The notes: generated by a model not told the origin, from the letters alone. DNA of 40,616 nucleotides from Clostridia bacterium (GCA_017482495.1 JAFUMU010000079.1:1-40616); one strand, 5' to 3'. Shown: positions 15,608 to 25,153, counted from the stretch's first letter. Program-made: numbers and translations.

Positions 15608-16300
15608 ATGTTTAAGGGTAAGAAATATAAGGCAAGTGCTGCTCTCGTTGATAAGTCTAAGGCTTACGATCCTGCAGAGGCTATCGCACTTGTATGCGAA
15701 ACATCTAAGGCAAAGTTCGATGAGACAATCGAGCTCCACATCCGTCTTGGTGTTGACAGCCGTCACGCTGACCAGCAGGTAAGAGGCGCTGTTGTACTTC
15801 CTAACGGTACAGGTAAGACAGTTCGTACACTCGTATTTGCTAAGGGTGACAAGGCAGAGGCTGCAAGAGCTGCAGGCGCTGACTATGTTGGTGATATGGA
15901 TATGGTTGAGAAGATCCAGAAGGAAAACTGGTTCGAGTTCGACGTAGTAATCGCAACACCCGATATGATGGGTACAATCGGTCGTCTTGGTAAGATCCTC
16001 GGTCCTAAGGGCCTTATGCCTAACCCCAAGGCCGGCACAGTAACAATGGATGTAGCTAAGGCTGTAACAGAGGCTAAGGCTGGTAAGATTGAGTACCGTC
16101 TCGATAAGACAAACATCATCCACTGCCCCATCGGTAAGGCTTCCTTCGGTGTAGACAAGCTTTCTGAGAACTTTGAAACACTTATGACAGCAGTTATTAA
16201 GGCTAAGCCTGCTGCTGCAAAGGGTCAGTACATTAAGAGCTGCGTAATCGCATCCACAATGGGCCCCGGTATCAAGGTTAACTCTGCAAAGATCGGCTAA
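15608..16300 (+). CDS. rplA: Ribosomal protein uL1
   Basis: A 230-residue protein that forms the L1 stalk at the E site and acts as repressor of its own operon. Family landmarks are [36 protein letters not shown], the conserved [19 protein letters not shown] (about 133-151) and a C-terminal [14 protein letters not shown] precedes the ATG. All 14 threonine codons are ACA, a strong bias that contrasts with the pst genes at the right end. A terminator follows 24 bp after the stop, so rplJ and rplL, which usually follow, are not in this operon. Confidence 0.98.
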   Translation: MFKGKKYKASAALVDKSKAYDPAEAIALVCETSKAKFDETIELHIRLGVDSRHADQQVRGAVVLPNGTGKTVRTLVFAKGDKAEAARAAGADYVGDMDMVEKIQKENWFEFDVVIATPDMMGTIGRLGKILGPKGLMPNPKAGTVTMDVAKAVTEAKAGKIEYRLDKTNIIHCPIGKASFGVDKLSENFETLMTAVIKAKPAAAKGQYIKSCVIASTMGPGIKVNSAKIG

Positions 16301-16324
16301 TTTAGCTCGAATATTGTAACAATC

Positions 16325-16358
16325 AAAGCACTTCGGCAAAACCGAAGTGCTTTTTTCT
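16325..16358 (+). terminator. Rho-independent terminator of rplK-rplA
   Basis: A 12-bp stem AAAGCACTTCGG / CCGAAGTGCTTT closes a 5-base loop and runs into six T. Nothing further is seen up to the next promoter at 16447. Confidence 0.92.
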
Positions 16359-16446
16359 TACAATGAACCTCAAATCGTTATAAAAGGATCATGTTCTCTT
16401 TTGCGTGAACCTAACCTTAAAAAGCCTGCACAGTAGTTACTACCTG

Positions 16447-16475
16447 TTGACTTTGCACAAAAAATGTGGTAGTAT
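16447..16475 (+). promoter_or_regulatory. Promoter of the GH123-like dockerin gene
   Basis: TTGACT (16447-16452), a 17-bp spacer ending TGG, and TAGTAT (16470-16475). The leader to the GTG start is about 33 bases. It resembles the promoter of the other dockerin gene in having TTGACT and an extended TGG. Confidence 0.75.
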
Positions 16476-16515
16476 TGAGGTAGAAATATAGCTTTATTTA
16501 CGGAGGTAAGAAGCT

Positions 16516-19314
16516 GTGAAAAGAATAGCAACAATAGTGATAAGTATTGTACTACTTGCAATACTTTGCACGTCTGTGCTGGCGGGAGCCAGCGAAACTG
16601 CGACCGACCCGTCGCAGGTATACGAGCCGCAGATAGCGCCATACGAGGATGCGAGTATCGATATGTGGTTTGAGCATTCCTTCAAGAAGGTAATGACAAG
16701 CGACGTTACTCCCTCGGGAATGGAGACCTATTCTGTGTATATGGGCAAGAACGAGATCGAGAATGCGCAGTTCGTTCTTTATTCTGAGGAGACCAAGACA
16801 CGACTCCGTGCGACGGTTTCTCAGTTTACTGATGAAAGCGGCAACACCATCGATGCAGAGATATATTATCAGATGTATGTTAATCTCCACGATCTGAACA
16901 CGCTGAATATCGTTGGAGCAACTGCAGATAATACCTTTATCCGCGAGGGAGAGCAGCCCGACCCCATGATCCCTCTTTCCGAGATAAACTTTTTCCAGCT
17001 TAACGCAGGTAAGAGCCAGGCGTTCTATATCCGCCTTAAGTCTACAGAGGATACTGCATCCGGCTGGTACTCAGCAAAGCTTGACATTAAGAACGCAAAG
17101 AATCAGATCGTTAAAACAGCAACTGTGTATGCTTATGTTTGGGATTTCACCATCAGCGAGAAAACAGAGCTGAAAACAGCGTTTTATATCAATAACACCA
17201 ACAATGACTACAAGGACTACTACGATTATCTCCTTGAAAACAGGATCGTTGGTATGGATGTGCCCGGCGATCTTAATTCAACCAACCCCTATCTTACAAA
17301 CGAGAGAGTCTCAGCAATAAGAGTTTCTGCGGTAAACGGCGGTAATGAAAGAAAATACATCGACGAGCCTGATCTTTATAAGAATTATGCTGAAATATAT
17401 AACGATCTCAGCTCCATGAAGGAATGGGATGCCATTAAGGATAAATTCTATTTCTATACCCTTGACGAATGTCTCCATCCTCAGTACGGCGGAACGGGAT
17501 CGGTCGACGATGTTAAGGCGAGAGCAGCGCGTTTGGATAATTATTGGGAAAATGCAGCTAAGGTAGTTCCGTATCACATAAACCACCTCTATCCCTACAG
17601 CACAAGCATCTATAACAAGCCCCTTGCATCTATGGATCCCTCAATTCTGAAGGACGCTACACAGGAGCTTATAGATTCCGGCGCAGTAACCATCTGGTGT
17701 CCCAGATACTACGGTTACACACCTCTTTCGGAGATCAATAAATACAGCTACAGTATTACAGACGATTCCCGTCCCATAAGAAATCTGTCAGGAACCTCGT
17801 CCGGAAACTTCCTTGCAGGAGAGTGGGCGTTTATGTGGGAAAATATTTTTGGCGATTACAAGGACAGAATTTATTCCAACACTATCATCCGCAACAGTCA
17901 GGGCAACAACGATCAGATGTGGATCTACTCCGCAGGTAACAACGGCGGATATACATACCCCAACCATCTTATTGAAAATACAGGTCTTCAGACAAAAATG
18001 CTCTTCTGGCAGATGTACAGAGACGATATTACAGGATATCTCTACTATGGAGTAAACTTCTGGGACGAATACGACGATATCAACGGCGAATATGTTGACG
18101 CTACCGTAACAGGCAACAAAACGGGCAAATGGCGCACAAACAAGAGAACCAACTACCCCTATTCCGACGGACATTCCGTATATGGTAACGGTGTTATTCT
18201 TTACGGCGGAAGCCAGAGCGGATTTACAAATCTTGACTATGTCGGAACAGTTCGTGTTGAAATGATGCGTGACGGTATTGAAGAATATCAGATGTTCAAG
18301 ATGCTTGAGGAGCAGAGAGGCAACAAGGCGTCTTACAGCATCATTGACACTGTATTTGTTAATATGGCAAACTATTTGTCACTTCCTTCCTTTAACAGAA
18401 GCGGTCTTGACAGCACTGTTGATGATTATACAATTATGGCAGAGACAAGAATCCGTCTCGGTAACGAGCTTGAGGCGGCTATGGCGGATACCTGCGACCA
18501 CGTTTACGGTGAAGCTAAGGTAATAAAGAAGGCGCAGTGCCTCGTTATGGGTGAGAAGGTATACAAGTGCACAAAGTGCGGAGCAGAGCATATGGAATAT
18601 ATTCCGACTCTTCATGCTCAAGGCGACTGCTTCAAGGTTACCGAGGTGACCAAGTCAGGATGCACGTCTGAAGGCAAGAATATGTACAGCTGCACCGTTT
18701 GCGGTTACGTTAAGTACAAGACGGTTGCCGCTTATCACACAGATCCTGCTCACTACAAATATGAGCCCCATTCAGTTATGACGGGTGTTCACAAGATCAT
18801 TTGTGACGTATGTAACGAGGAGCTTAGAACCGAGAGCCACTACAACCTTGCAGAATACACCAACACATGTACAGATGCAGGCGAACACAATAATAAGTGT
18901 AAGTACTGCGGATATACAACAAAGGTAGCAGACGTAGAAGCAAAGGGACATTACCTTGTGGAGACATATAAGGCACCCACATGTAAAGAAGAAGGACATA
19001 AGGGAGCAGAGTGCTACAATTGTGACTACACCGAGGCAGAGGTGCTTGAGATCATCGACCACAACTATGTGGACGGTAAGTGTACAATGTGCGGCGAGAG
19101 TGACGGAAGCGTTTCCGCAACACCCGGTGACGTAGACGGCGACGGTGAGGTTACTATGCTTGACCTCTTTGCTCTTAAGCTGTTCATCAAGCAGAAGGAT
19201 ATTCCCACCGATGCTGAAGTTGCTGCAGGCGACATAGACGGAGACGGCGAGATCACTATGGTAGACTCCTTCGAGCTTAAATACCGCATCTCCACGGGAT
19301 ATTGGAGACAATGA
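16516..19314 (+). CDS. Secreted GH123/DUF4091-like glycoside hydrolase with CxxC repeats and dockerin
   Basis: A 932-residue exported protein starting with GTG (GGAGG nine bases upstream). Signal peptide 1-24, ending near VLAGAS. An N-terminal beta-rich region (about 50-215) precedes a catalytic-barrel-like region with the adjacent acids D317-E318 in YTLDECLH; GH123 enzymes use a neighbouring Asp-Glu pair in substrate-assisted cleavage of N-acetylgalactosamine linkages. The segment VEMMRDGIEEYQMFKMLEE (about 585) is the DUF4091 hallmark. Residues about 660-865 hold at least five CxxC modules such as CTKCGAEH, CTVCGY and CKYCGYTT, as seen in clostridial surface proteins. The dockerin (869-932) has DVDGDGEVTMLD and DIDGDGEITMVD. 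Hydrolase activity and substrate are inference; scaffold binding follows from the dockerin. Confidence 0.85.
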   Translation: MKRIATIVISIVLLAILCTSVLAGASETATDPSQVYEPQIAPYEDASIDMWFEHSFKKVMTSDVTPSGMETYSVYMGKNEIENAQFVLYSEETKTRLRATVSQFTDESGNTIDAEIYYQMYVNLHDLNTLNIVGATADNTFIREGEQPDPMIPLSEINFFQLNAGKSQAFYIRLKSTEDTASGWYSAKLDIKNAKNQIVKTATVYAYVWDFTISEKTELKTAFYINNTNNDYKDYYDYLLENRIVGMDVPGDLNSTNPYLTNERVSAIRVSAVNGGNERKYIDEPDLYKNYAEIYNDLSSMKEWDAIKDKFYFYTLDECLHPQYGGTGSVDDVKARAARLDNYWENAAKVVPYHINHLYPYSTSIYNKPLASMDPSILKDATQELIDSGAVTIWCPRYYGYTPLSEINKYSYSITDDSRPIRNLSGTSSGNFLAGEWAFMWENIFGDYKDRIYSNTIIRNSQGNNDQMWIYSAGNNGGYTYPNHLIENTGLQTKMLFWQMYRDDITGYLYYGVNFWDEYDDINGEYVDATVTGNKTGKWRTNKRTNYPYSDGHSVYGNGVILYGGSQSGFTNLDYVGTVRVEMMRDGIEEYQMFKMLEEQRGNKASYSIIDTVFVNMANYLSLPSFNRSGLDSTVDDYTIMAETRIRLGNELEAAMADTCDHVYGEAKVIKKAQCLVMGEKVYKCTKCGAEHMEYIPTLHAQGDCFKVTEVTKSGCTSEGKNMYSCTVCGYVKYKTVAAYHTDPAHYKYEPHSVMTGVHKIICDVCNEELRTESHYNLAEYTNTCTDAGEHNNKCKYCGYTTKVADVEAKGHYLVETYKAPTCKEEGHKGAECYNCDYTEAEVLEIIDHNYVDGKCTMCGESDGSVSATPGDVDGDGEVTMLDLFALKLFIKQKDIPTDAEVAAGDIDGDGEITMVDSFELKYRISTGYWRQ

Positions 19315-19327
19315 AATAGGCTTTAAT

Positions 19328-19368
19328 TAAAGGTGGAACCTCTCTTTTGCAGAGAGGTTCCACCTTTG
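19328..19368 (+). terminator. Terminator-like hairpin, CTCTC family copy 3
   Basis: A stem of 17 pairs plus a terminal wobble closes a 5-base loop (AAAGGTGGAACCTCTCT / AGAGAGGTTCCACCTTT), 13 bp after the dockerin gene stop. The 3' side reads TTTGCCTTTTCC, a poor T tract. The rest of 19369-19500 shows nothing. Confidence 0.7.
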
Positions 19369-19500
19369 CCTTTTCCGTAGGACCTAAAGTAAGAAGAATA
19401 ATGTTCGCTGTAATACAGACTTCTTTTAGATTTTATTAAATGCAAAGTGTAATATGTATTTTAATGAAAAAAGCATTCCAACAGGTACAAAGAAAACCAT

Positions 19501-19527
19501 AAAAAACGAGGCTGTTAAACAGCCTCG
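19501..19527 (-). terminator. Rho-independent terminator of the WYL operon
   Basis: On minus, CGAGGCTG-TTTAA-CAGCCTCG is followed by six T (19501-19506). It lies about 60 bp after the end of the 192-residue gene. Confidence 0.85.
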
Positions 19528-19586
19528 CAAAATTATTCGGTACTAACTAAATTTATTTTGGCTGATTCAAATGCAGCTATGTAGTA

Positions 19587-20165
19587 TTACCTACTATCCT
19601 TTGTTTTTTCATTATGATTGAGAAAATCGGATAATTTGGGGAATTTATCAATGTATTCATTTAGCATATGTGATTTTTTGCTTGAGTTTTTAAAACTTTG
19701 CACAGAAAGGGTATCGGCGTAAACGGTAGTATTAGGTTTGGCGTGATTTCCGTGAATCGATTTATATTTTCTCACGGCGGAGCTTGACATTTTATATCTT
19801 ATTAACCCCAAATTTTCCCACATGGCTATAAATTCTCTTCTGGTGAATATTCTGAATTGATCATACAGGGGTGCGTTGGTATCAAGGTTTAATGAATAAA
19901 AAATATGGTCGATATTGGGAAGTATTTCCCAGTATCCCCGCTCGGCTTTATGTCCTAAAACTGAGCAACCTGTTTTTAATGCAACAGTATTGGTTCCCTT
20001 TTTATTTCTGACGATGATCAGAAGATGCTTGTTGTCAAATTCTATTTGGGCGTTTGGATATCTTTCTTTCAGCATTGAAGTAATTTGAATATGCGCTTTT
20101 TTTATATCTGCCGCACAGTCTGTGCAGTGTGTTATACTGTTAAATTCTGTGGCAATTTCTCCCAA
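19587..20165 (-). CDS. Unknown protein (192 aa) paired with a WYL regulator
   Basis: Not recognised. The protein is soluble, with no signal peptide or membrane segment, rich in Lys, Asn and Ser. Features visible: a CTDC pair near residues 14-17, a strand-rich section (about 40-70: HLLIIVRNKKGTNTVALKTG), a central GYWEILPNIDHIFYSL, an aromatic segment RIFTRREFIAMWENLGLIRYK (about 108-128), and a polar, basic C-terminal tail. It starts with TTG, two bases after the WYL stop, and its GGAGGA ribosome site is formed by the end of the WYL gene, so the two are translationally coupled. DNA composition is visibly more AT-rich than the flanking genes. A nucleic-acid-related or defence role is only guessed from the WYL neighbour. 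Confidence 0.75.
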   Translation of the reverse strand: MGEIATEFNSITHCTDCAADIKKAHIQITSMLKERYPNAQIEFDNKHLLIIVRNKKGTNTVALKTGCSVLGHKAERGYWEILPNIDHIFYSLNLDTNAPLYDQFRIFTRREFIAMWENLGLIRYKMSSSAVRKYKSIHGNHAKPNTTVYADTLSVQSFKNSSKKSHMLNEYIDKFPKLSDFLNHNEKTKDSR

Positions 20166-20167
20166 TT

Positions 20168-21154
20168 TTATCCTCCTATACTATTCTCAAGAGCATTTTT
20201 CAGCATTTCTTTATATTTATTGCAAACATCCTCGGGGCCTGCTATAGTAATATCTCCTGCAAATCCAAAGATCCATCTGAAGAAAATAGGGCTGACATGC
20301 GCTGTAACTGTAGCGCAAAAGGTACTGTCATCGCACTTTGAAACGGGCACATTAATACCGAAATGATCGATGATAGAGTCCATTGTGTGATTTTTACAGA
20401 TGAGTTGGACTTCCTTTTCTTCGCTGTTATACATTCTGAAAAGGTTCTTTAAATAAACTGACAAATCAAAATCTTCCGGTGGCTTGATTGCATCCTCCTC
20501 TAATATCTGAGGAATATCGGCTATTCTTTCCACTCTAAAGCTTCCTATCTCTCCATGCTTATGGGAGTATCCCACAGCATAGTAGAAATCACCATTCCAT
20601 ACAAGAGTATATGGGCTGAATGTATACACCTCTCCGTTATTTTTCAACACTTTTCTTTTGTCAGCGTCGTAGTGAAAATACTGGAAAGATATCTTTTTTG
20701 ATTTTCGTATGGATTCATTAAGTGCATCTATTATGTAATATATTTTCTCGTTTTCGGATTTAAGCGGCAACTCAGTGAACATATTGCTCTTTAATTGGTC
20801 CTCTTGATAGATGCTCGCCAATTTGCATATTTTTTCTTCCAGATTTTTACGTTTTTTATCTGTCATGAATTTTGATGATGCAACCGCATCAATAAGAAGA
20901 CCCAGCTCCGGAATCTCAAATTCTCGGTTACCGATGAAATATTTGTTTTGTGTAGATTCTATTTTGCATACATCCATACCGTATTCTCTGAGAGCCTCTA
21001 TATCCTTGGTGACGGTAGTCCTGTGAGCGGATATTCCGTAGTCTTTTTTCAGAATATCTATTATCTGTACAATGGAAAGCGGATTATCTTCATCAGTACG
21101 GCGGTTTAATATTTGGCCGGTATACAAAAGTCTTAATTTGCTTTCATTCTCCAT
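20168..21154 (-). CDS. WYL-domain transcriptional regulator
   Basis: A 328-residue DNA-binding regulator. An N-terminal winged helix (about 1-75, with AHRTTVTKDIEALREYG as the recognition region) is followed by a linker and the WYL domain (about 140-235: KISFQYFHYD, YTFSPYTLVWNGDFYYAVGY and GSFRVERIADI). A C-terminal WCX-type segment (about 245-328) has the pattern seen in YafY-like proteins. WYL domains sense ligands such as nucleic acids or nucleotides and often control defence or DNA-repair genes. AGGAACTGAT precedes the ATG. It heads a two-gene operon with the unknown 192-residue protein; a TGTCG-N8-CGACA dyad lies about 100 bp upstream of its start. The target genes are unknown. Confidence 0.9.
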   Translation of the reverse strand: MENESKLRLLYTGQILNRRTDEDNPLSIVQIIDILKKDYGISAHRTTVTKDIEALREYGMDVCKIESTQNKYFIGNREFEIPELGLLIDAVASSKFMTDKKRKNLEEKICKLASIYQEDQLKSNMFTELPLKSENEKIYYIIDALNESIRKSKKISFQYFHYDADKRKVLKNNGEVYTFSPYTLVWNGDFYYAVGYSHKHGEIGSFRVERIADIPQILEEDAIKPPEDFDLSVYLKNLFRMYNSEEKEVQLICKNHTMDSIIDHFGINVPVSKCDDSTFCATVTAHVSPIFFRWIFGFAGDITIAGPEDVCNKYKEMLKNALENSIGG

Positions 21155-21249
21155 TTTTATCAGTTCCTATTTTTCAGGTCTTGTTTTTTCATATATTCTA
21201 CCACCTTTTGCTAAATAAATCTACATCAAATATCTCAAAAATACTTTAC

Positions 21250-21267
21250 TGTCGCATTTTGACGACA
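21250..21267. promoter_or_regulatory. TGTCG-N8-CGACA dyad upstream of the WYL gene
   Basis: The arms TGTCG (21250-21254) and CGACA (21263-21267) are perfect. A possible -10 for the WYL gene, TGGTAGAAT on minus, lies at 21195-21203 with only a poor -35, so the dyad falls upstream of the promoter, where an activator or autoregulator could bind. Apart from this and the ftsH terminator, 21155-21383 shows nothing. Confidence 0.4.
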
Positions 21268-21324
21268 CCTCTAAAAATTTTTCATCCTGCTAATTGACAA
21301 ATGGTGAGGTGTTTGTTCAAAAAC

Positions 21325-21360
21325 AAAAAATCACCTGAAAAGCATAGGCTTTTCAGGTGA
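21325..21360 (-). terminator. Rho-independent terminator of ftsH
   Basis: On minus, a 13-bp stem TCACCTGAAAAGC / GCTTTTCAGGTGA closes a 4-base loop and runs into TTTTTT, 23 bp after the ftsH stop. Confidence 0.9.
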
Positions 21361-21383
21361 AAAAGTTATTTTGTTAGAGCGCA

Positions 21384-23453
21384 TCAATGAGGTAGCTCGT
21401 CGCTGCTGTTATCATCATCAGTTCCGTTGTATTCGAAGGGAGACTGCTTAGGTGAGCCGTTGGCATTTAGCCTTTCTTCCTCAAGTCGTCTTTCCTCTTC
21501 TCTACGTCTTTCGTTCTCTTCGATCTGACGCTTTCTTGCCTCATTTTCCTCTTCACTGCGGCGACGTTTCTCGGCTGTCATTGCTTCCAATTCTTCAATA
21601 GAAACGTTGTCCTCGTTCATTGCACGTTCAAACTGAGCGCCATCCATAACCTCGTTTTTAACAAGGAACTTTGCAATGAAGTGGAGCTTATCTATATGAA
21701 GTGTGAGAAGACGTTTAGCTTCGTCGTAGGATTCCGTAATGATCTTATTGATCTGTTCATCGATCTTTGCCGCAACATCCTCTGAGAAGTTTCTGCTGCT
21801 ACCGATATCACGTCCGAGGAACACTTCGCTTTCTCCGTGTCCGCTTCCGTAGAGAATGGGTCCAAGCTCGCTCATACCAAGCTGCATGACCATTTTACGG
21901 GCGATCTCTGTTGCTCTTTGGATATCGTTGGATGCGCCGCCAGAGAAGTCGTCGAATATGATCTGTTCCGCAACACGTCCGCCAAGGAGCATAGATATCT
22001 TCTGCTTGAGCTCGTTTCTGTATACGCTGTATTTATCTTCTGCAGGAATATTGAGCGTATATCCGAGAGCCATGCCGGAGGGAATAATAGATATCTGATG
22101 AACAGGGTCCATAAGGGGAAGTACATGGGAGAGGACTGCGTGGCCTGCCTCATGATAGGCGGTCTTCAGCTTTTCGGACTCTTTGATGTGCATTGATTTC
22201 TTCTGAGGGCCTGCTATGATCTTGGTGAAGGCCTCCTGGATATCGTCCTGTCCGATAAGAGTTTTATTTTTTCTTGCCGCCAGCAGGGCTGCCTCGTTAA
22301 GAAGGTTAGCAAGGTCTGCGCCTGTAAAGCCGGAGGTTCCCTTAGCAATGGTTGCAAGATCTACCTCGTTTTCAAGAGGCTTGTTTCTTGCGTGGACCTT
22401 GAGGATCTCCTCTCTTCCCTTGATGTCAGGCTGGCTGACTGTGATCTGTCTGTCAAATCTGCCGGGACGGAGAAGTGCAGGATCAAGAACGTCGGGGCGG
22501 TTTGTAGCCGCTATAACGATGATACCCTCGGATGAACCGAATCCGTCCATTTCAACAAGAAGCTGGTTAAGAGTCTGCTCTCTTTCATCGTGACCGCCGC
22601 CGAGACCTGTGCCTCTCTGACGTCCCACTGCATCGATCTCGTCGATAAATACTATTGACGCAGGGTTCTTTCTTGCTGTTTCAAAAAGATCACGCACGCG
22701 TGAGGCACCTACACCTACATACATCTCTACGAAGTCGGAACCGGAGATGGAATAGAAGGGAACTCCTGCCTCGCCTGCTACTGCCTTGGCAAGAAGCGTT
22801 TTACCTGTACCGGGAGGGCCCATAAGCAGAACTCCGTGGGGGATCTTTGCTCCAAGCTTAGTGAATTTTGAGGGGTCACGAAGAAATTCAACGATCTCTT
22901 CAAGCTCGCCTTTTTCTTCGTCTGCACCGGCTACGTCACGGAAGTAGACTTTATTCTTATCGTCGTGACTGAGCTTTGTTTTAGCACGGCCGAAGTTGCC
23001 TATCTTGCTTCCCTTGCCGCCCATTGCGTTATTCATCATAATAAAGCTTGCGATAACTATAACGATAAGGATTATTGTGGGCAGGAATGACACCCATACG
23101 GGAAGTGAAACGTAGGGGAGATAGTCATATTTTTTAATGATACCGTCTTTATACTGCTGATTGATGGTATCCTGCATTTCACGGCGGAAGGCATCCATAT
23201 CAGCTATCGAATATTCGATAGTAGCTTCAGACGATTTGCCGTCCTCGTTTGTCTTTTCAATCTTAAGGATGAGCTTATTCTTGTTGTAGTCTCCTACAAG
23301 CTCTCTTACCTGTTCATTTTCAAAGTATTCAATGATCTCGCCATAAGTATGTTTAGTTTTATCAACACTTGTGGAAAGTCCTGCGATAACGACGATCACA
23401 AGAGCTATTATCACAAGGTACCAAATGGCAACTTTAAAGCCGCTTTTTTTCAC
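21384..23453 (-). CDS. ftsH: ATP-dependent zinc metalloprotease FtsH
   Basis: A 689-residue membrane-anchored AAA+ protease that degrades misplaced membrane proteins and unstable regulators; in Bacillus it is also needed for sporulation. Membrane segments lie at about 8-27 and 119-140 around a small extracytoplasmic domain. The AAA+ domain has Walker A GPPGTGKT (212-219), Walker B VFIDEID (268-274) and the second region of homology [20 protein letters not shown]. The zinc site HEAGH is at 434-438. The last 60 residues are a charged Arg/Glu tail with an Asn/Asp-rich end. It starts with GTG, with CAAGGAGG upstream. tilS lies 57 bp upstream; the hpt gene that sits between them in Bacillus is absent. 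Confidence 0.97.
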   Translation of the reverse strand: MKKSGFKVAIWYLVIIALVIVVIAGLSTSVDKTKHTYGEIIEYFENEQVRELVGDYNKNKLILKIEKTNEDGKSSEATIEYSIADMDAFRREMQDTINQQYKDGIIKKYDYLPYVSLPVWVSFLPTIILIVIVIASFIMMNNAMGGKGSKIGNFGRAKTKLSHDDKNKVYFRDVAGADEEKGELEEIVEFLRDPSKFTKLGAKIPHGVLLMGPPGTGKTLLAKAVAGEAGVPFYSISGSDFVEMYVGVGASRVRDLFETARKNPASIVFIDEIDAVGRQRGTGLGGGHDEREQTLNQLLVEMDGFGSSEGIIVIAATNRPDVLDPALLRPGRFDRQITVSQPDIKGREEILKVHARNKPLENEVDLATIAKGTSGFTGADLANLLNEAALLAARKNKTLIGQDDIQEAFTKIIAGPQKKSMHIKESEKLKTAYHEAGHAVLSHVLPLMDPVHQISIIPSGMALGYTLNIPAEDKYSVYRNELKQKISMLLGGRVAEQIIFDDFSGGASNDIQRATEIARKMVMQLGMSELGPILYGSGHGESEVFLGRDIGSSRNFSEDVAAKIDEQINKIITESYDEAKRLLTLHIDKLHFIAKFLVKNEVMDGAQFERAMNEDNVSIEELEAMTAEKRRRSEEENEARKRQIEENERRREEERRLEEERLNANGSPKQSPFEYNGTDDDNSSDELPH

Positions 23454-23510
23454 AGCGTTCCTCCTTGGGGTGTATTTTTAAGCACTTCGCCATGCTTGTG
23501 CGTCGGGGAT

Positions 23511-24863
23511 TTAAAGCTTTTTCTGAAAAACGTAAAGTGTGATATCCTTGCCTTTGGCATTATCACGAAGCTCAACGGTAGGGACCCAAAGTATGCCCTT
23601 ACCATCGCAAAACAGAGGAAGTGTATCTCTGTAACGGAGAGGCACATTCCTTTCGCACATCAGCTTTTTCAGCTTCTTATGCATTCCGTTTTTCAATATG
23701 CGGTCACCCGATAGGCGTGGTCTTACAAAAACGCTATCATATATTGTATCAAATGAAGTACTTTGTTGTATAAATAAATTGTAAATATTTTCATCATAAA
23801 TCGGCTCTTTTTGAGCTGTAGCTACTGCAACTGCGAAGGTGTCGCCAAAGGGCACAGCAGGGCCGTCCGGTATGAGCCTTACTGTTTCGCGAGGCAAGGT
23901 TATTTCTTCTTTAAAAAATATAACATCTGTATCGGAAACAAGAGTGGCTTTTGGAAGGGATATCTCGCCTCTTCCGTTTACGGCAAAGTTTGAAGCAGTT
24001 TCAAGATTTTTCATTGAAAGGCAGTTCAGAGTGCCTGTGCGGTTTTTATAAAGGAGACGCAGTGCGGCGTTTCTAAGAGCAGGATGAGCGCTTTCAAAAT
24101 CATTTCGTTTTATATGCTTTCCTTCAATAAGATGGCTTGCTTGAATGTTGATATAATCTGCTTCACTTCTTGCTATAGAGCTCAATCTGAGAACGGACAG
24201 CTCTGCAAGAGAATTTATTTCCTTAAGACGGGGAACTATATTTGAGCGTACAAAATTTCTTGTATATGCAGTGTCAGTGTTAGTAGAATCTACCACATAA
24301 GGGATCTGATTTTTTTCTGCATACACTCTAATTTCTTCGCTTGTGGCAAAGAGGATGGGACGTATGATCCTTTGATCTCTAATGGGGGCTATGCCTGCCA
24401 TCCCTGAGGTGCCGGAGCCTCTTGCAAGATTAAATATAACTGTTTCAAGATTATCTGTGGCATTGTGGGCGGTGGCTATAAGTGTATTGTCTCCAAGAGT
24501 ATGTGAGATATCCGAGAGAAACTCATATCTTATGTGACGGGCTGCCTCTTCGATGCTCATTCCTGTTTTATTGGCATACGCAGGAACATCTGCGTTTTTT
24601 GTATAAAAAGGAATATTAAGCCCGTCTGCTGCTTTTTTACAAAAATCCTGGTCGCGCCGGGCTTCTTCTCCTCTTATCATATGATTGAGATGTGCTGCCG
24701 CAACAGTTATTCCCGTATCTTTAAGATATTCCTTCATGATCCTAAGAAGAACTGCTGAATCAGCACCTCCTGAAAAAGCTACGAGAACGGCTGAGCTTTG
24801 TTTGATAAGAGAGCTGATGCCTGAGCTTGCCATATATTCAACTGATTTGTTATAAAGCTCCAT
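23511..24863 (-). CDS. tilS: tRNA(Ile)-lysidine synthetase TilS
   Basis: TilS attaches lysine to C34 of the CAU-anticodon isoleucine tRNA so that it reads AUA. The 450-residue protein has the PP-loop ATPase motif SGGADS near residue 31, AAHLNHMIRGEEARRDQ, and the catalytic-domain RNFVRSNIVPRL. The C-terminal third (about 375-450) has the TilS C-domain pattern VRPRLSGDRI...KKLKKLMCERNVP...PLFCD. The start used is the second of two nearby ATGs (24863): AGGAG is seven bases from it, but only one base from the first. It lies in a unit with a 77-residue membrane protein upstream and ftsH downstream. The gene is essential in most bacteria. Confidence 0.95.
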   Translation of the reverse strand: MELYNKSVEYMASSGISSLIKQSSAVLVAFSGGADSAVLLRIMKEYLKDTGITVAAAHLNHMIRGEEARRDQDFCKKAADGLNIPFYTKNADVPAYANKTGMSIEEAARHIRYEFLSDISHTLGDNTLIATAHNATDNLETVIFNLARGSGTSGMAGIAPIRDQRIIRPILFATSEEIRVYAEKNQIPYVVDSTNTDTAYTRNFVRSNIVPRLKEINSLAELSVLRLSSIARSEADYINIQASHLIEGKHIKRNDFESAHPALRNAALRLLYKNRTGTLNCLSMKNLETASNFAVNGRGEISLPKATLVSDTDVIFFKEEITLPRETVRLIPDGPAVPFGDTFAVAVATAQKEPIYDENIYNLFIQQSTSFDTIYDSVFVRPRLSGDRILKNGMHKKLKKLMCERNVPLRYRDTLPLFCDGKGILWVPTVELRDNAKGKDITLYVFQKKL

Positions 24864-24886
24864 GCCCATTCTCCTTTCTTTTGATT

Positions 24887-25120
24887 TTATTGCTTGTTTA
24901 TGTATTTATCCGCAATGTAATAAGATAGCGGTGCCATTGCTGCGGTAAAAACTGCATATGTTGTCATTTCCGGAATGACTGTTTTAAGTGCGAGGCACTG
25001 AAGGTCGCACACGATGCCTTCTGCGGGTATTAGAAGCATACATATAAAGCAGAGCTGCATTATTGATATGCTGAATAACGTTTTCATCAAATTTATTGGA
25101 AAATATCTGTTTTTAACCAT
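24887..25120 (-). CDS. Small two-span membrane protein, unknown function
   Basis: A 77-residue protein with two predicted hydrophobic helices (about 12-36, including MQLCFICMLLIPAEGI, and about 50-70, YAVFTAAMAPLSYYIA) and short charged ends. It is not recognised. Support for being real: AGGAG upstream of the ATG, a good promoter just before it (25154-25181), and tilS only 23 bp downstream on the same strand, so it probably heads the tilS-ftsH transcript. It carries three cysteines near the middle of the membrane portion. Septum-formation proteins of the DivIC type occupy this place in Bacillus, but no coiled coil is present here, so that identity is not supported. Confidence 0.65.
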   Translation of the reverse strand: MVKNRYFPINLMKTLFSISIMQLCFICMLLIPAEGIVCDLQCLALKTVIPEMTTYAVFTAAMAPLSYYIADKYINKQ

Positions 25121-25153
25121 ATTTTGAAGCTCCTGAGTATATATTGTACAATA

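Noticed and set aside
15158..16339. 393-codon minus frame opposite rplK-rplA
   Set aside because: It is a mirror of strongly biased ribosomal-protein codons; no ribosome site or domain.
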